Positions 26,630 to 35,283 of a stretch of 64,000 bases of DNA are shown in pieces. This DNA comes from VYFG01 sp965248685 (lineage in GTDB: Bacteria; Pseudomonadota; Gammaproteobacteria; Arenicellales; Poriferihabitantaceae), in contig CBDFKC010000004.1 of assembly GCA_965248685.1 (NCBI GenBank), positions 186,001-250,000 on the forward strand. Reading direction: 5' to 3'. Below the pieces are notes generated by a model. It was given only the letters and a program-made list of their open reading frames with translations. It searched no databases and had not been told where the DNA came from. How positions within the stretch are numbered: position 1 is the first letter of the stretch; each line of letters starts with the position of its first letter. A program made the translations under genes and the position numbers.

Positions 26630-28222
26630 ATGTATTCAGGAGAACCTCAAGTACGGGTTGATCAACCACCACCCAACATTAAGAGGCGAAACTCTCCTGT
26701 CGCGATTACGTTGTTCCTGTTTATTCTGGTATCGATAAACTATGGATTGAAGAACACAATGAGTTTTGGTGAAGCCCAGACCCTGACCTATGCCAAGCAA
26801 TTTGCTGAACCTGCCTACCTGCCGGGAGATTGGTTTCTTACTCGTGATCAACCGGTACGAAAGCCCTATCAGGTGTTGTTATATCCGCTGATAAAAAATT
26901 TCCCGCTACATACGGTCTCGTTGATTGCACGGCTGGCAGGCTATTTTTTAGCATGCGTCGGGTTGGCACTGATTGCCTGGCGTCTCAGGATAACAGCAGC
27001 TCAGGCGATAGTAGCCATGGGTATATATCTGTGGTTTGATCAGTCGTTATTGCCGGGGCTCGAGTGGATATTTAAATACGCGGAGTCCAAAGCCATTGCC
27101 TACGGTCTGATATTGCTGTCTCTGTGGGCGCTGCTGTCGGAGCGGTTACGCTGGGCCGCTGCGCTGCTTGGCGCGGCTGCCACTATGCATATCATTGTTG
27201 GCGGAATCGCTACCGCTGCGGCGGGTTTGACCATCCTATCTGAACGAATAGGTAGCGGCCGGATGCGAATTCAGGCAGTGGGATGCTGGTGTCTGACGGG
27301 TTCGGTTGCGCTCTACTTCATCGCGTCGAAGTTTCTCGAAAAAGTCGCGCCAGCCGACTCCGGCTTTGCCACGGTTTGGTCGTATTTTCGCAGTCCTCAC
27401 TATGTAGACATCAGTTACTGGGATTTTGGAGCTCTAAAATCACTAGTGTTTATCGGGTTAATCGGATTTCTTCTTTGGATTCCTAAGTTGGTGCCGGGGA
27501 ATAAGGCGTATCGCATCGTTTCCCGTTTCGCCCTGTGGACCCTGGCGCCATTCGTCGTTGGTCTGGCGGTACAACCATTCTCCTTCGCACCCCAGGTATT
27601 GCAGTACTTACCATTTAGAGTAGCGGATACTCTGATTGCATTGCTTGGAATAATACTGGTAATACCGATTATTTTTCGCGAGGTCTTTCGCGCAAAGATT
27701 CATCTTCCCCTCACCGTCATGTTAATCGCATTGGTGACCTGGGATGCGTCCAAAAATATTCCCCGTAGTATCGAACAGCGCGATCGCTTTCCCCAGGGTG
27801 GTTACTGGGGAAATAGCGAAAAAACCCATGCGCTATATCGGGTTTGTGGCTGGGTAAAGCTAAATACACCTGCCGGCAGCCGCATTATTTCATCTCCGAA
27901 AATAAATGTCATTCCATACCTGTGTGAACGCCCAGTGGTGGTTACTTATCGAGACGTACCAACCGGAAAGGCTGATTTTGCTGAATGGTTTCGCAGATTG
28001 CAGGATTTTAATGGCGGCGAAATACCCTCCAGAGACGGCTATTCCGCTGAGTCTGAGATCGATCGGAATTTTCGTCGAATGCCCACGGAATTTTACATCC
28101 ACCTCGCCAGAATATATGATGGCCAGTACTTGCTGGTATACAAAAATGATGAGGTGGATTTACCCTTGGTGTATAAAACTGACAAATGGTATTTGTATCA
28201 GTTCGAGAGCTCGGCAGAGTAA
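26630..28222 (+). CDS. Polytopic inner-membrane protein of unknown function
   Basis: 530 residues with about ten hydrophobic segments in the first 385 residues (for example SPVAITLFLFILVSINYGL near the start, AIAYGLILLSLWALLSE, TLIALLGIILVIPIIF), then a soluble periplasmic-type C-terminal domain of about 140 residues. The architecture, with an acidic first loop (GEAQTLTYAKQFAEPAYLPG), recalls GT-C-like glycosyltransferases and DUF6798-like proteins, but I cannot assign it. The ATG follows the exporter stop by 1 bp, which implies translational coupling and a shared role. Confidence 0.75.
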   Translation: MYSGEPQVRVDQPPPNIKRRNSPVAITLFLFILVSINYGLKNTMSFGEAQTLTYAKQFAEPAYLPGDWFLTRDQPVRKPYQVLLYPLIKNFPLHTVSLIARLAGYFLACVGLALIAWRLRITAAQAIVAMGIYLWFDQSLLPGLEWIFKYAESKAIAYGLILLSLWALLSERLRWAAALLGAAATMHIIVGGIATAAAGLTILSERIGSGRMRIQAVGCWCLTGSVALYFIASKFLEKVAPADSGFATVWSYFRSPHYVDISYWDFGALKSLVFIGLIGFLLWIPKLVPGNKAYRIVSRFALWTLAPFVVGLAVQPFSFAPQVLQYLPFRVADTLIALLGIILVIPIIFREVFRAKIHLPLTVMLIALVTWDASKNIPRSIEQRDRFPQGGYWGNSEKTHALYRVCGWVKLNTPAGSRIISSPKINVIPYLCERPVVVTYRDVPTGKADFAEWFRRLQDFNGGEIPSRDGYSAESEIDRNFRRMPTEFYIHLARIYDGQYLLVYKNDEVDLPLVYKTDKWYLYQFESSAE

Positions 28223-28277
28223 AAGTCGACTCGTCAAACGATTCTTGTTTCTGTGCTTACATATAGATTAATTTCCG

Positions 28278-29432
28278 GTGTCTATTGATAAGACCGTTCG
28301 GTTCTCCCCTCGAAAAACCGCCAGAATTGTTTCGGTGTTCGGCACCAGACCGGAAATAATTAAATTTTCTCCGGTAATCGATGCACTTGAACAAAATCCG
28401 GAATTCGAAACAATCAATATCTGCACCTCACAGCAGGCTGAATTGGCAACCTCCGCTGTGGAGGCTTTAGGCGTCAGGGTTGATTATGACCTGAAGGTGA
28501 TGCAAACGAATCAACAATTGAACGTCTTGTGTGGGCGGGTCCTGGAATTGCTCGATCCAATTCTGCAAAGTCAGCGTCCCGACATGGTATTGGTACAAGG
28601 CGATACCACCAGCGCATTAGCGGGTGCCTTGGCGGCGTCTAATCGTAGTATTTCCGTGGGCCATATTGAAGCGGGGCTGCGTTCCCATAATGCGCAATCC
28701 CCTTTCCCGGAAGAGATGAACCGGGTATTGATTGATCGAGTCGCCAAGGTCCATTTTGCCGCAACCAGCGGCAATCGCGACACGCTGATCAGTGAAGGCG
28801 CGTCGGCTGATCGGATTTTTTTGACCGGAAATCCGGTGGTGGATGCAGTTAATCAGATAGTCCGAAACCCAGTACCGTCCAGGGCCCTTGATAATCTGCT
28901 GGTTGCAACTGAGGGTAGTAAACGATTAATTGTTACCAGTCATCGGCGCGAAAATATCGATCAGAACATGGCGGGTTATTTCGAATCGCTGGCGCGTTTT
29001 GTCAACCAGCATCAGGATGTCAGCATGATCCTGCCGGTTCATCCCAATCCGAATGTGCAAACGAAAATATCTCAATACCTGAGCAATATTGAACGAATAC
29101 ACTTAGTCGACCCAATGTCATATGGTGATTTTATCCAGTTGCTTACGCAAGCCTGGCTTATCGTCAGTGATTCCGGGGGGATTCAGGAGGAAGCGCCGAC
29201 TCTGTCGAAACCGTTGCTTATTATCAGGGAAAATACCGAGCGTCCTGAATCCGTGGAATGTGGAGTAGCGAAGCTTGTAGGTAGAGATCCTGTCGCACTC
29301 TACGAACACCTGGCCATGGCTTACCAGGATGATCAATGGGAGCAGCGGTTATCAAGTGTGAAAAATCCATTTGGGGACGGTGACAGTGGCAACCGGATTG
29401 TTACCACCATTTCTCACTTTCTGTTCGGCTGA
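28278..29432 (+). CDS. wecB: UDP-N-acetylglucosamine 2-epimerase (non-hydrolysing)
   Basis: 384 residues; interconverts UDP-GlcNAc and UDP-ManNAc in the cytoplasm, supplying ManNAc or ManNAcA for surface glycans. Family motifs are complete: VFGTRPEIIKFSPVI near the start, VQGDTTSALAGALAA, GHIEAGLRSHN, TSHRRENIDQN, and SDSGGIQEEAPTLSKP with RENTERPE. The start is GTG at 28278. The next gene begins 3 bp after its stop, so it is part of the 24-37 kb block. No wecC dehydrogenase is in the window, so ManNAc rather than ManNAcA may be the used sugar. Confidence 0.95.
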   Translation: MSIDKTVRFSPRKTARIVSVFGTRPEIIKFSPVIDALEQNPEFETINICTSQQAELATSAVEALGVRVDYDLKVMQTNQQLNVLCGRVLELLDPILQSQRPDMVLVQGDTTSALAGALAASNRSISVGHIEAGLRSHNAQSPFPEEMNRVLIDRVAKVHFAATSGNRDTLISEGASADRIFLTGNPVVDAVNQIVRNPVPSRALDNLLVATEGSKRLIVTSHRRENIDQNMAGYFESLARFVNQHQDVSMILPVHPNPNVQTKISQYLSNIERIHLVDPMSYGDFIQLLTQAWLIVSDSGGIQEEAPTLSKPLLIIRENTERPESVECGVAKLVGRDPVALYEHLAMAYQDDQWEQRLSSVKNPFGDGDSGNRIVTTISHFLFG

Positions 29433-29435
29433 CTG

Positions 29436-30413
29436 ATGGTTAAACCTGCTGCTAGCCTGTCTCTCGATCTGGATAATCTGTGGGCGTATATGCGTACCCA
29501 CGGAGATACGGATTGGCGAAAATATCCCAGTTACTTTGCCGTGGCGATTCCGCGTATTCTAGAGATATTGGCCGGGTTAGACCTTAAAGTTACCTTCTTT
29601 ATCGTCGGTAAGGACGCGGAGCTCGAGAAAAACCATGAATTCCTTAAGGCGATCAACCAGGCAGGTCATGAAATTGGAAACCATTCCTATTCCCACGAAC
29701 CCTTGTTTCATCAGTACAATAGCGAGGGGTTATATCAAGAAGTCGTCGAGTCAGAGCGTCTGATTGAAAGTGTTACCGGGATAACGCCCCAAGGTTGGCG
29801 CGGTCCCGGCTTTAGTTGTTCGGAGCAACTACTGGAATTATTGACGGAGCGTGGGTACCAATATGATGCCTCGACGTTCCCCACATTTCTGGGTCCTTTG
29901 GCCCGGCTGTATTATTTTATGACCGGAAACTTTAATAAGGAAGATAAACAGCAGCGCGAAGGGTTGTATGGCAGCTGGCGCGACGGGCTGCGACCATTAA
30001 GACCTTTTAGTTGGAGTTTGTCGAACAATCGAACCCTGCTCGAATTACCCGTGACCACAATGCCATTGTTTAGAACACCAATGCATATGAGCTATTTGCT
30101 TTACCTGGCAAGTTATTCACCGTTGCTGGGGCGAGTATATTTTCGAATCGGTTTACGCTTGTGTCGGTTGACGGGTGTTTCACCTTCACTGCTACTCCAC
30201 CCGACTGATTTTCTGGGTGGTGACGACGTGCCTGAACTTTCGTGGTTTCCTGCAATGAATAAACCAAGCGAGTGGAAACAGGCACGAGTTACTGAACTAC
30301 TGGAATTGTTCAGCCGCCATTTCAATGTTCTCCCCATGGGAAGATACGTCGAACAATTGGAGCAGTCGAAGGATTCGATTCCGCTAATCAGCTATGCCCA
30401 ACGAGCGAATTAG
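29436..30413 (+). CDS. Polysaccharide deacetylase family protein (NodB fold)
   Basis: 325 residues without a signal peptide. NodB-homology motifs: SLSLDLDNLW (catalytic Asp/metal Asp), VTFFIVGKDAE, GHEIGNHSYSHEP (metal histidines), and GWRGPGFSCS. Cytoplasmic members of this type remove N-acetyl or amide groups from nucleotide- or lipid-linked sugars. Next to a UDP-GlcNAc epimerase and glycosyltransferases, deacetylation of a HexNAc lipid intermediate is a sensible role. The long C-terminus (about 130-325) is more divergent. Spacing 3 bp to the epimerase. Confidence 0.85.
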   Translation: MVKPAASLSLDLDNLWAYMRTHGDTDWRKYPSYFAVAIPRILEILAGLDLKVTFFIVGKDAELEKNHEFLKAINQAGHEIGNHSYSHEPLFHQYNSEGLYQEVVESERLIESVTGITPQGWRGPGFSCSEQLLELLTERGYQYDASTFPTFLGPLARLYYFMTGNFNKEDKQQREGLYGSWRDGLRPLRPFSWSLSNNRTLLELPVTTMPLFRTPMHMSYLLYLASYSPLLGRVYFRIGLRLCRLTGVSPSLLLHPTDFLGGDDVPELSWFPAMNKPSEWKQARVTELLELFSRHFNVLPMGRYVEQLEQSKDSIPLISYAQRAN

Positions 30414-30430
30414 CCGAGGTGATCCAACCC

Positions 30431-31192
30431 ATGACAAATTCGGTGCATGTCATTCTGCCAGCGTTCAATGAGGAACAGCCGTTGCCCAATCTGTTACAGC
30501 GGTTTTCTGACCTTGGTCGTAAAAATCCTGAGCTTGGGCTTAAGGTCTATGTGATTAACGATGGGTCATCCGACGGAACCGCTAATACTGCGTTGCAAGA
30601 TTATGCCGGGCTGAATGTCCAGTTGCACAATCATGAGCGCAACATGGGGCTGGGCCAGGCAGTGCTTACAGGATTGCAGCAGGCGGTTGCTCAGGTCCAG
30701 GACAATGACGTCCTGGTGGTAATGGATGCCGACGATACCCATGACGTAAACCTTATACCGGAGATGACGCGGCAACTGCATGATGGCGCAGATATTGTTA
30801 TTGCGTCACGGTTTGTCCCAGGCGGTGATGACAGTACCGCTCCGGCGTTTCGCCGGGTGCTCAGCCGAGGCGCTTCAATCGTATTTAAAATTTTGTTTCC
30901 AGTAGCGAACATCAGGGACTTTACCAGCGGTTACCGGGGGTACCGGGCAAACCTTATCGGAAAAGCGATCGACCACTGGGGTGAGCGATTAGTGGAAGAA
31001 GACGGCTTTGCCTGCATGGTGGAGCTATTGTTAAAGTTGCGACATTGGGATCCTCAAATAAATGAAATTGGCATGCATCTGCGATACGACCGTAAACTAA
31101 GTGCTAGCAAACTGAAGTTGTTTCGTACCGTGGGTCAGTATTTGATATTAGCGATACGCAACCGCCTGACTCCGGCGCCGCGCATTATTTAG
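30431..31192 (+). CDS. GT2 glycosyltransferase, dolichyl-phosphate-mannose-synthase-like
   Basis: 253 residues, GT-A fold. VHVILPAFNEEQPLPNLLQR opens the domain, VINDGSSDGT binds the nucleotide, and VVMDADDTHDVNLIPEM holds the D-x-D metal motif; RDFTSGYRGYRANLI matches the acceptor region of polyprenyl-phosphate sugar transferases. It has no membrane anchor, so it probably makes a polyprenyl-phosphate-linked sugar. ATG 30431 is chosen because GAGGTG lies 9 nt upstream; a GTG at 30419 overlaps that site. The next gene starts 1 bp after the stop. Confidence 0.88.
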   Translation: MTNSVHVILPAFNEEQPLPNLLQRFSDLGRKNPELGLKVYVINDGSSDGTANTALQDYAGLNVQLHNHERNMGLGQAVLTGLQQAVAQVQDNDVLVVMDADDTHDVNLIPEMTRQLHDGADIVIASRFVPGGDDSTAPAFRRVLSRGASIVFKILFPVANIRDFTSGYRGYRANLIGKAIDHWGERLVEEDGFACMVELLLKLRHWDPQINEIGMHLRYDRKLSASKLKLFRTVGQYLILAIRNRLTPAPRII

Positions 31193-31193
31193 C

Positions 31194-32498
31194 ATGCCGT
31201 TCCGGAATCAACATACCGTGGTGCTGGGCGGAGGCATTTGCGGGCTTGCCGCTGCTTATGAATTGATGATTGCTGGACAACGGGTGACATTGATCGAAGG
31301 CTCCAATCAGCTCGGTGGGCTCGGTACATATTTTGACTGGAATGGAAATTTTCTGGACAAGTTTTACCATTGCCAGATGCCGAGCGACGCTGATTTGCTT
31401 AAACTGATTGATGACGTCGGAGTAGGCGGCAGACTATATTGGCGCAATACCCGCATGGGCTTCGTCGTTGGCGGTAAGCGCTATGCATTCAACAGTGCAT
31501 TGGATTTACTCAAATTCAAGCCCCTGGGTTTATTTGAACGACTCCGCTTTGGCGTGGTAAGTCTGCTGTTACGTCACAATGGCAAAGGCAAGGATCTCGA
31601 TAACCTTTCAATCGAACGCTGGTTTTCGGGCCTTTACGGTGATCGAATCTGGCGCAAATTGTTAAAACCATTGTTTGTCAGCAAATTTGGTCCAGCTGCT
31701 AGTGGTATGCCGGCTCTTTATATTTGGGAGCGCCTCGGCCGGGAAAAGAACAAGGCTAGCAGGGGGTATATGGATGGCGGATTAAAAGGGTTAATCGATG
31801 CCATTGAACAAAAGTTGACTGCTGGTAGTGTGGTGATACATAAGGGCTCGGTGGTTGCGTCGCTAAGCCGTGAGAATGCCGGTGTGACGGTTAAACTTGA
31901 TAATAACAATGCTGTCTCTGCAGATTGGTGTATTTCTACCCTGCCATTGCCTACTTTGCGGCGCGCTACGGAAAATACCAACCTGAAAAATGCCTTAACT
32001 ATTCCAGAGCTGGATTATCAGGGAGTCGTCAACGCAATGTTTTTTTTGAATCGCCCGCTGGACAATTTCTATTGGTCTCCCGTGGTGGATTCATCTACCG
32101 AGTTTGATGGATTGGTAGAGATGACCGAACTGGTTAAAACAGAGCATTATGCAGACCACACTGTAGTCTATGCGATGAAGTACTGCGACCGGGATTCAGA
32201 ATTGTTTAAAGAACCCAAAAATAAAATCATCGAAAGATGGACCAACCAATTGATCAGACTCTATCCGGACTTACCCCTGACCCGAGACCATATTGTAGAC
32301 GCCAGGATATTTAGGGCGCCTTTTGTAGAACCAATCTACCCATTGGGTTATTCCAATAAAAAACCTGAAATTAACGACGGTGAATCACCAGTTTTCCTGG
32401 CGACGTCGGCCCAGGTATATCCTCGTATTACCGCCTGGAATTCCAGTGTTGGGCTGGCGAAGGAAGTCGTCACCCGGCTTCTCAATCGGATAAATTAG
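31194..32498 (+). CDS. FAD-dependent oxidoreductase, UDP-galactopyranose-mutase/amine-oxidase-like
   Basis: 434 residues. The Rossmann motif TVVLGGGICGLAAAYELMIA is at residues 8-27, followed by IEGSNQLGGLGTYFDWNGNF. A long central part, including FVSKFGPAASGMPALYIWER, resembles UDP-galactopyranose mutase-like and protoporphyrinogen-oxidase-like proteins found beside glycosyltransferases. The C-terminus SAQVYPRITAWNSSVGLAKE closes the FAD site. It probably acts on a sugar or polyprenyl carrier in the same pathway. Cytoplasmic. Starts 1 bp after the GT2 stop. Confidence 0.82.
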   Translation: MPFRNQHTVVLGGGICGLAAAYELMIAGQRVTLIEGSNQLGGLGTYFDWNGNFLDKFYHCQMPSDADLLKLIDDVGVGGRLYWRNTRMGFVVGGKRYAFNSALDLLKFKPLGLFERLRFGVVSLLLRHNGKGKDLDNLSIERWFSGLYGDRIWRKLLKPLFVSKFGPAASGMPALYIWERLGREKNKASRGYMDGGLKGLIDAIEQKLTAGSVVIHKGSVVASLSRENAGVTVKLDNNNAVSADWCISTLPLPTLRRATENTNLKNALTIPELDYQGVVNAMFFLNRPLDNFYWSPVVDSSTEFDGLVEMTELVKTEHYADHTVVYAMKYCDRDSELFKEPKNKIIERWTNQLIRLYPDLPLTRDHIVDARIFRAPFVEPIYPLGYSNKKPEINDGESPVFLATSAQVYPRITAWNSSVGLAKEVVTRLLNRIN

Positions 32499-32516
32499 TC
32501 CGGGCAAATTCATCCG

Positions 32517-33485
32517 ATGATTGACATCTCGATCATTATTCCAACCTACAACCGCGCTCAATTGTTGCCCCGAGCAATAAGTTCCTGTCTTGAACAATCC
32601 TTAGATGATATCGAAATTATTGTGGTTGACGATGGGTCCACCGACAATACCAATAACGTCGTAAATTCTCTTTCGGAAAAAGTTAATTACGTCAAACTAA
32701 ATCGTAATGGTGGCGCCCAGCAAGCGAGAAATAAGGGCATTGACATTGCCAAGGGAGAATATCTCAAATTTTTCGATTCAGATGATCTACTCGAACCCGG
32801 GGCCATAAACCGGGAACTCCAACTGGCACGTGAGCAAGCGGCTGATATAGTTGTATCCGGATGGGGTGTGCATTCTCCTCAAGGTAGATCGACAGTGTTT
32901 TCCGCTCCAGAATTTCGGTCCATTGAGTATCGGGTGGACGACGTTTTAGCCGGCAAAGGGGTATTTACCTCGGCGGCAATTTATCGAACTGAATATATTC
33001 GTCAACATGGTTTGCGCTGGGATTCATCGATCATCAAACTGGATGACTGGGATTGGTTTTCCCAGGCGATACTCAGGCAGGGCAGCATTGTTCACTACGA
33101 CGGCGTATCTTATTGGCAATGCGCCCATGCTGGATCCCGACTCACCGATGCATCGATGTTGGTGAATGCCCAGGATCATCATCGGGTTTTGGGCAAAATC
33201 GGCGCAACAATTGAATCTATTGGTCAGCTAAACGGTGAACGCAAGAAAGCCCTGGCGAGATATTATTTTAAAGAATTGCAGGTCCTGGCGCGTTATAGTA
33301 AAGCTGATTTCGAAGCTGGCATTGCACGTATCTATGCGTTGCATCCGGAAATCAATCCAGCGAATGCGATACCGAATCGCTACCTCGGTTGGTTTGCCAG
33401 CATTGCCGGGCTCCGGTTTTCTTATCAAACCTATGCGCTGTTGCGCCAAATTCTAGACAAGATTGGAAATATCACGTTAAAGTGA
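32517..33485 (+). CDS. GT2 glycosyltransferase
   Basis: 322 residues. SIIIPTYNRAQLLPRAISSC opens a classical GT-A domain; IIVVDDGSTDNTNNVV binds the nucleotide sugar, GGAQQARNKGIDIAKGEYLK follows, and FFDSDDLLEPGAI holds the metal-binding DSDD. KLDDWDWFSQAILR carries the catalytic-base region. It likely adds one sugar to a surface glycan. The gene lies 18 bp after the flavoprotein and 41 bp before the kinase-methyltransferase fusion. Confidence 0.9.
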   Translation: MIDISIIIPTYNRAQLLPRAISSCLEQSLDDIEIIVVDDGSTDNTNNVVNSLSEKVNYVKLNRNGGAQQARNKGIDIAKGEYLKFFDSDDLLEPGAINRELQLAREQAADIVVSGWGVHSPQGRSTVFSAPEFRSIEYRVDDVLAGKGVFTSAAIYRTEYIRQHGLRWDSSIIKLDDWDWFSQAILRQGSIVHYDGVSYWQCAHAGSRLTDASMLVNAQDHHRVLGKIGATIESIGQLNGERKKALARYYFKELQVLARYSKADFEAGIARIYALHPEINPANAIPNRYLGWFASIAGLRFSYQTYALLRQILDKIGNITLK

Positions 33486-33526
33486 GCGCTGAGAACTAAA
33501 ATTCGAATTTACCTGAGGAGACGATA

Positions 33527-35251
33527 TTGACAGAAGAAGTTTTTAAAACCCTGGCTTCAATCGATGGGTTTAGCGATCTTGGTCCAGGGTCAACCGAGGT
33601 TAAGCGACTGGGTGGATTAACCAATCGAAACTACAAAATAGATTGTCCGCGAGGCAGTTATGTCTTGCGACTAGCCGGTGAAGGAACCGGGGATTATATT
33701 GACCGGCAGGCGGAATTTCATAACGCGGCGATTGCATCGAACGCGGGGGTGAATGCCGAAATTTTGCACTTCGACGTAAACACCGGCACCATGATCTGTC
33801 GCTATATCGAAAACTCGGTGACCCTGGACATCGAACGATTACGTGACCTTGAGACTCTGAAAAGAACCGGCAAAGCATTTCGTCAACTACATGATTGCGG
33901 CAAAGAATTTCAAGGGCGATTCGAGCTATTTGACCAGATCGACCAGTATCTAAAGGTGATCCGAGATCTTGGCGCAGAATTACCCGAGGGATACGAAACC
34001 GTGCAGCTCGATGCCGAGCAAGTGCGAGCGGCATTGTCAGCGCAGTCCCTGCCAGTCAAACCCTGTCACTGCGACCCTATGGTCGAAAACTGTATCGATA
34101 ATGGTGATAAGGTTTTTATTATAGATTTCGAATACGCTGGTAATAATGATCCGATGTGGGATCTTGGGGACATTTCTGTTGAGGGGGATTTTAGCGCTGA
34201 ACAGGACGAGGTATTTATGACTGCGTATTTCGGTCACAAACCGACTGCCTATGATGTTGGCCGAATGGTGATGTATAAGGCTATGTGTGATCTGCTGTGG
34301 ACCCTCTGGGGTGTGGTGCAGCATGCAAACAACAATCCGGCCGACGATTTTTGGGCTTATGCGGTAGAGCGGCTCGAACGATGTAAGAAACTTATGGCGA
34401 CGGAGCAATTCCCCCAACATCTGGCGTCGGTCCAGCGCGGACCGCCCACCGCGGACCGTCCACCGCGGACCGGAGTAGTTAAGATGATTGAAGTCTCCCA
34501 ACAGGATTTGGATTCAAAGCAATATGCGGTGGCCTCCATAAACCAGTATGAAATGGTCTTCGGCGAAGATTTTGTCAGTCCAGGTGGTCGCGAATTGGCG
34601 ATGGAGTTGGTCGGGAAACTGGATTTACCCCCTGGCTCCAGAGTGCTCGACGTAGGATCTGGTTTGGGCGGTAGCGCGTTTGTGATGGCCGAGGAATATA
34701 GGTTGCGGGTAGATGGCATTGATCTGTCAAACAATATGGTTGAGATGGCTCAGCAAAAACTCCATTCCAGGGCGCTGGGGGAATTAGTCAATCTGCACCA
34801 GGGTAATTGTCTGGACCTCCAGGCTCAGGGTCTCTATGATGGAATTTACAGCCGGGATGTGTTTTTGCATATCAATGATAAAAATCGTCTTTTTCAGGTA
34901 TTAGCCGCTTCGCTGCGCCCCGGTGGAAAGTTGTTGTTCACCGACTATTGTTGTGGAGATAAACCCTGGCGTTCGGATTTTACCGAATACGTAAACCAGA
35001 GAGGCTATTGCCTGCATACCGTGCCAGCCTATGTCGATATGGTAAGACATGGCGGGTTTGATGAAGTAGTGGGTCACGATATCACAGCCAGATTTATTGT
35101 TATTTTGGAGCAGGATTTGAGCAGAATACTGACTCTTGATATCAGTGACTCAACCAGAAAGGAACTGGAGCATGGCTGGCGAACTAAGATAAGCAGGGCC
35201 CAATCGGGCGATCAACGCTGGGGACTTTTTACCGCCGTGAAAGTAGCCTAA
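33527..35251 (+). CDS. Fused LicA-type choline/ethanolamine kinase and phosphoethanolamine N-methyltransferase
   Basis: 574 residues. Domain 1 (about 1-300) is an APH/choline-kinase fold: GGLTNRNY (29-36) is the LicA phosphate-loop motif, HCDPMVEN (H181-N188) the Brenner catalytic motif, and IIDFEYAG (D200) the metal site. Domain 2 (320-574) is a SAM methyltransferase with VLDVGSGLGG (373-382) that closely resembles plant, nematode and Plasmodium phosphoethanolamine methyltransferases: QYEMVFGEDFVSPGG, IYSRDVFLHI, then LLFTDYCCGD. Residues equivalent to the Plasmodium catalytic Tyr-19, Asp-128 and His-132 are present as Y341, D444 and H448. One chain could therefore turn ethanolamine into phosphocholine. 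The start is TTG with GAGGAG 6 nt upstream. A 14-bp tandem repeat sits at the junction. The substrate of domain 1 (ethanolamine or choline) is inferred. Confidence 0.85.
   Translation: MTEEVFKTLASIDGFSDLGPGSTEVKRLGGLTNRNYKIDCPRGSYVLRLAGEGTGDYIDRQAEFHNAAIASNAGVNAEILHFDVNTGTMICRYIENSVTLDIERLRDLETLKRTGKAFRQLHDCGKEFQGRFELFDQIDQYLKVIRDLGAELPEGYETVQLDAEQVRAALSAQSLPVKPCHCDPMVENCIDNGDKVFIIDFEYAGNNDPMWDLGDISVEGDFSAEQDEVFMTAYFGHKPTAYDVGRMVMYKAMCDLLWTLWGVVQHANNNPADDFWAYAVERLERCKKLMATEQFPQHLASVQRGPPTADRPPRTGVVKMIEVSQQDLDSKQYAVASINQYEMVFGEDFVSPGGRELAMELVGKLDLPPGSRVLDVGSGLGGSAFVMAEEYRLRVDGIDLSNNMVEMAQQKLHSRALGELVNLHQGNCLDLQAQGLYDGIYSRDVFLHINDKNRLFQVLAASLRPGGKLLFTDYCCGDKPWRSDFTEYVNQRGYCLHTVPAYVDMVRHGGFDEVVGHDITARFIVILEQDLSRILTLDISDSTRKELEHGWRTKISRAQSGDQRWGLFTAVKVA
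34436..34472 (+). repeat. 14-bp tandem repeat at the kinase-methyltransferase junction
   Basis: CGCGGACCGCCCAC, CGCGGACCGTCCAC and a partial CGCGGACCG follow each other (14+14+9 bp). It encodes a proline/arginine-rich linker. Fourteen is not a multiple of three: loss of one unit would bring TAA 34480-34482 into frame and gain of one would bring TAG 34476-34478 into frame, both just before the ATG at 34484-34486. That ATG begins the methyltransferase domain and has GGAG 8 nt upstream. Confidence 0.9.
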
Positions 35252-35283
35252 CGGTTCTAATTCCTGTCCCAGGAAATAAATCT

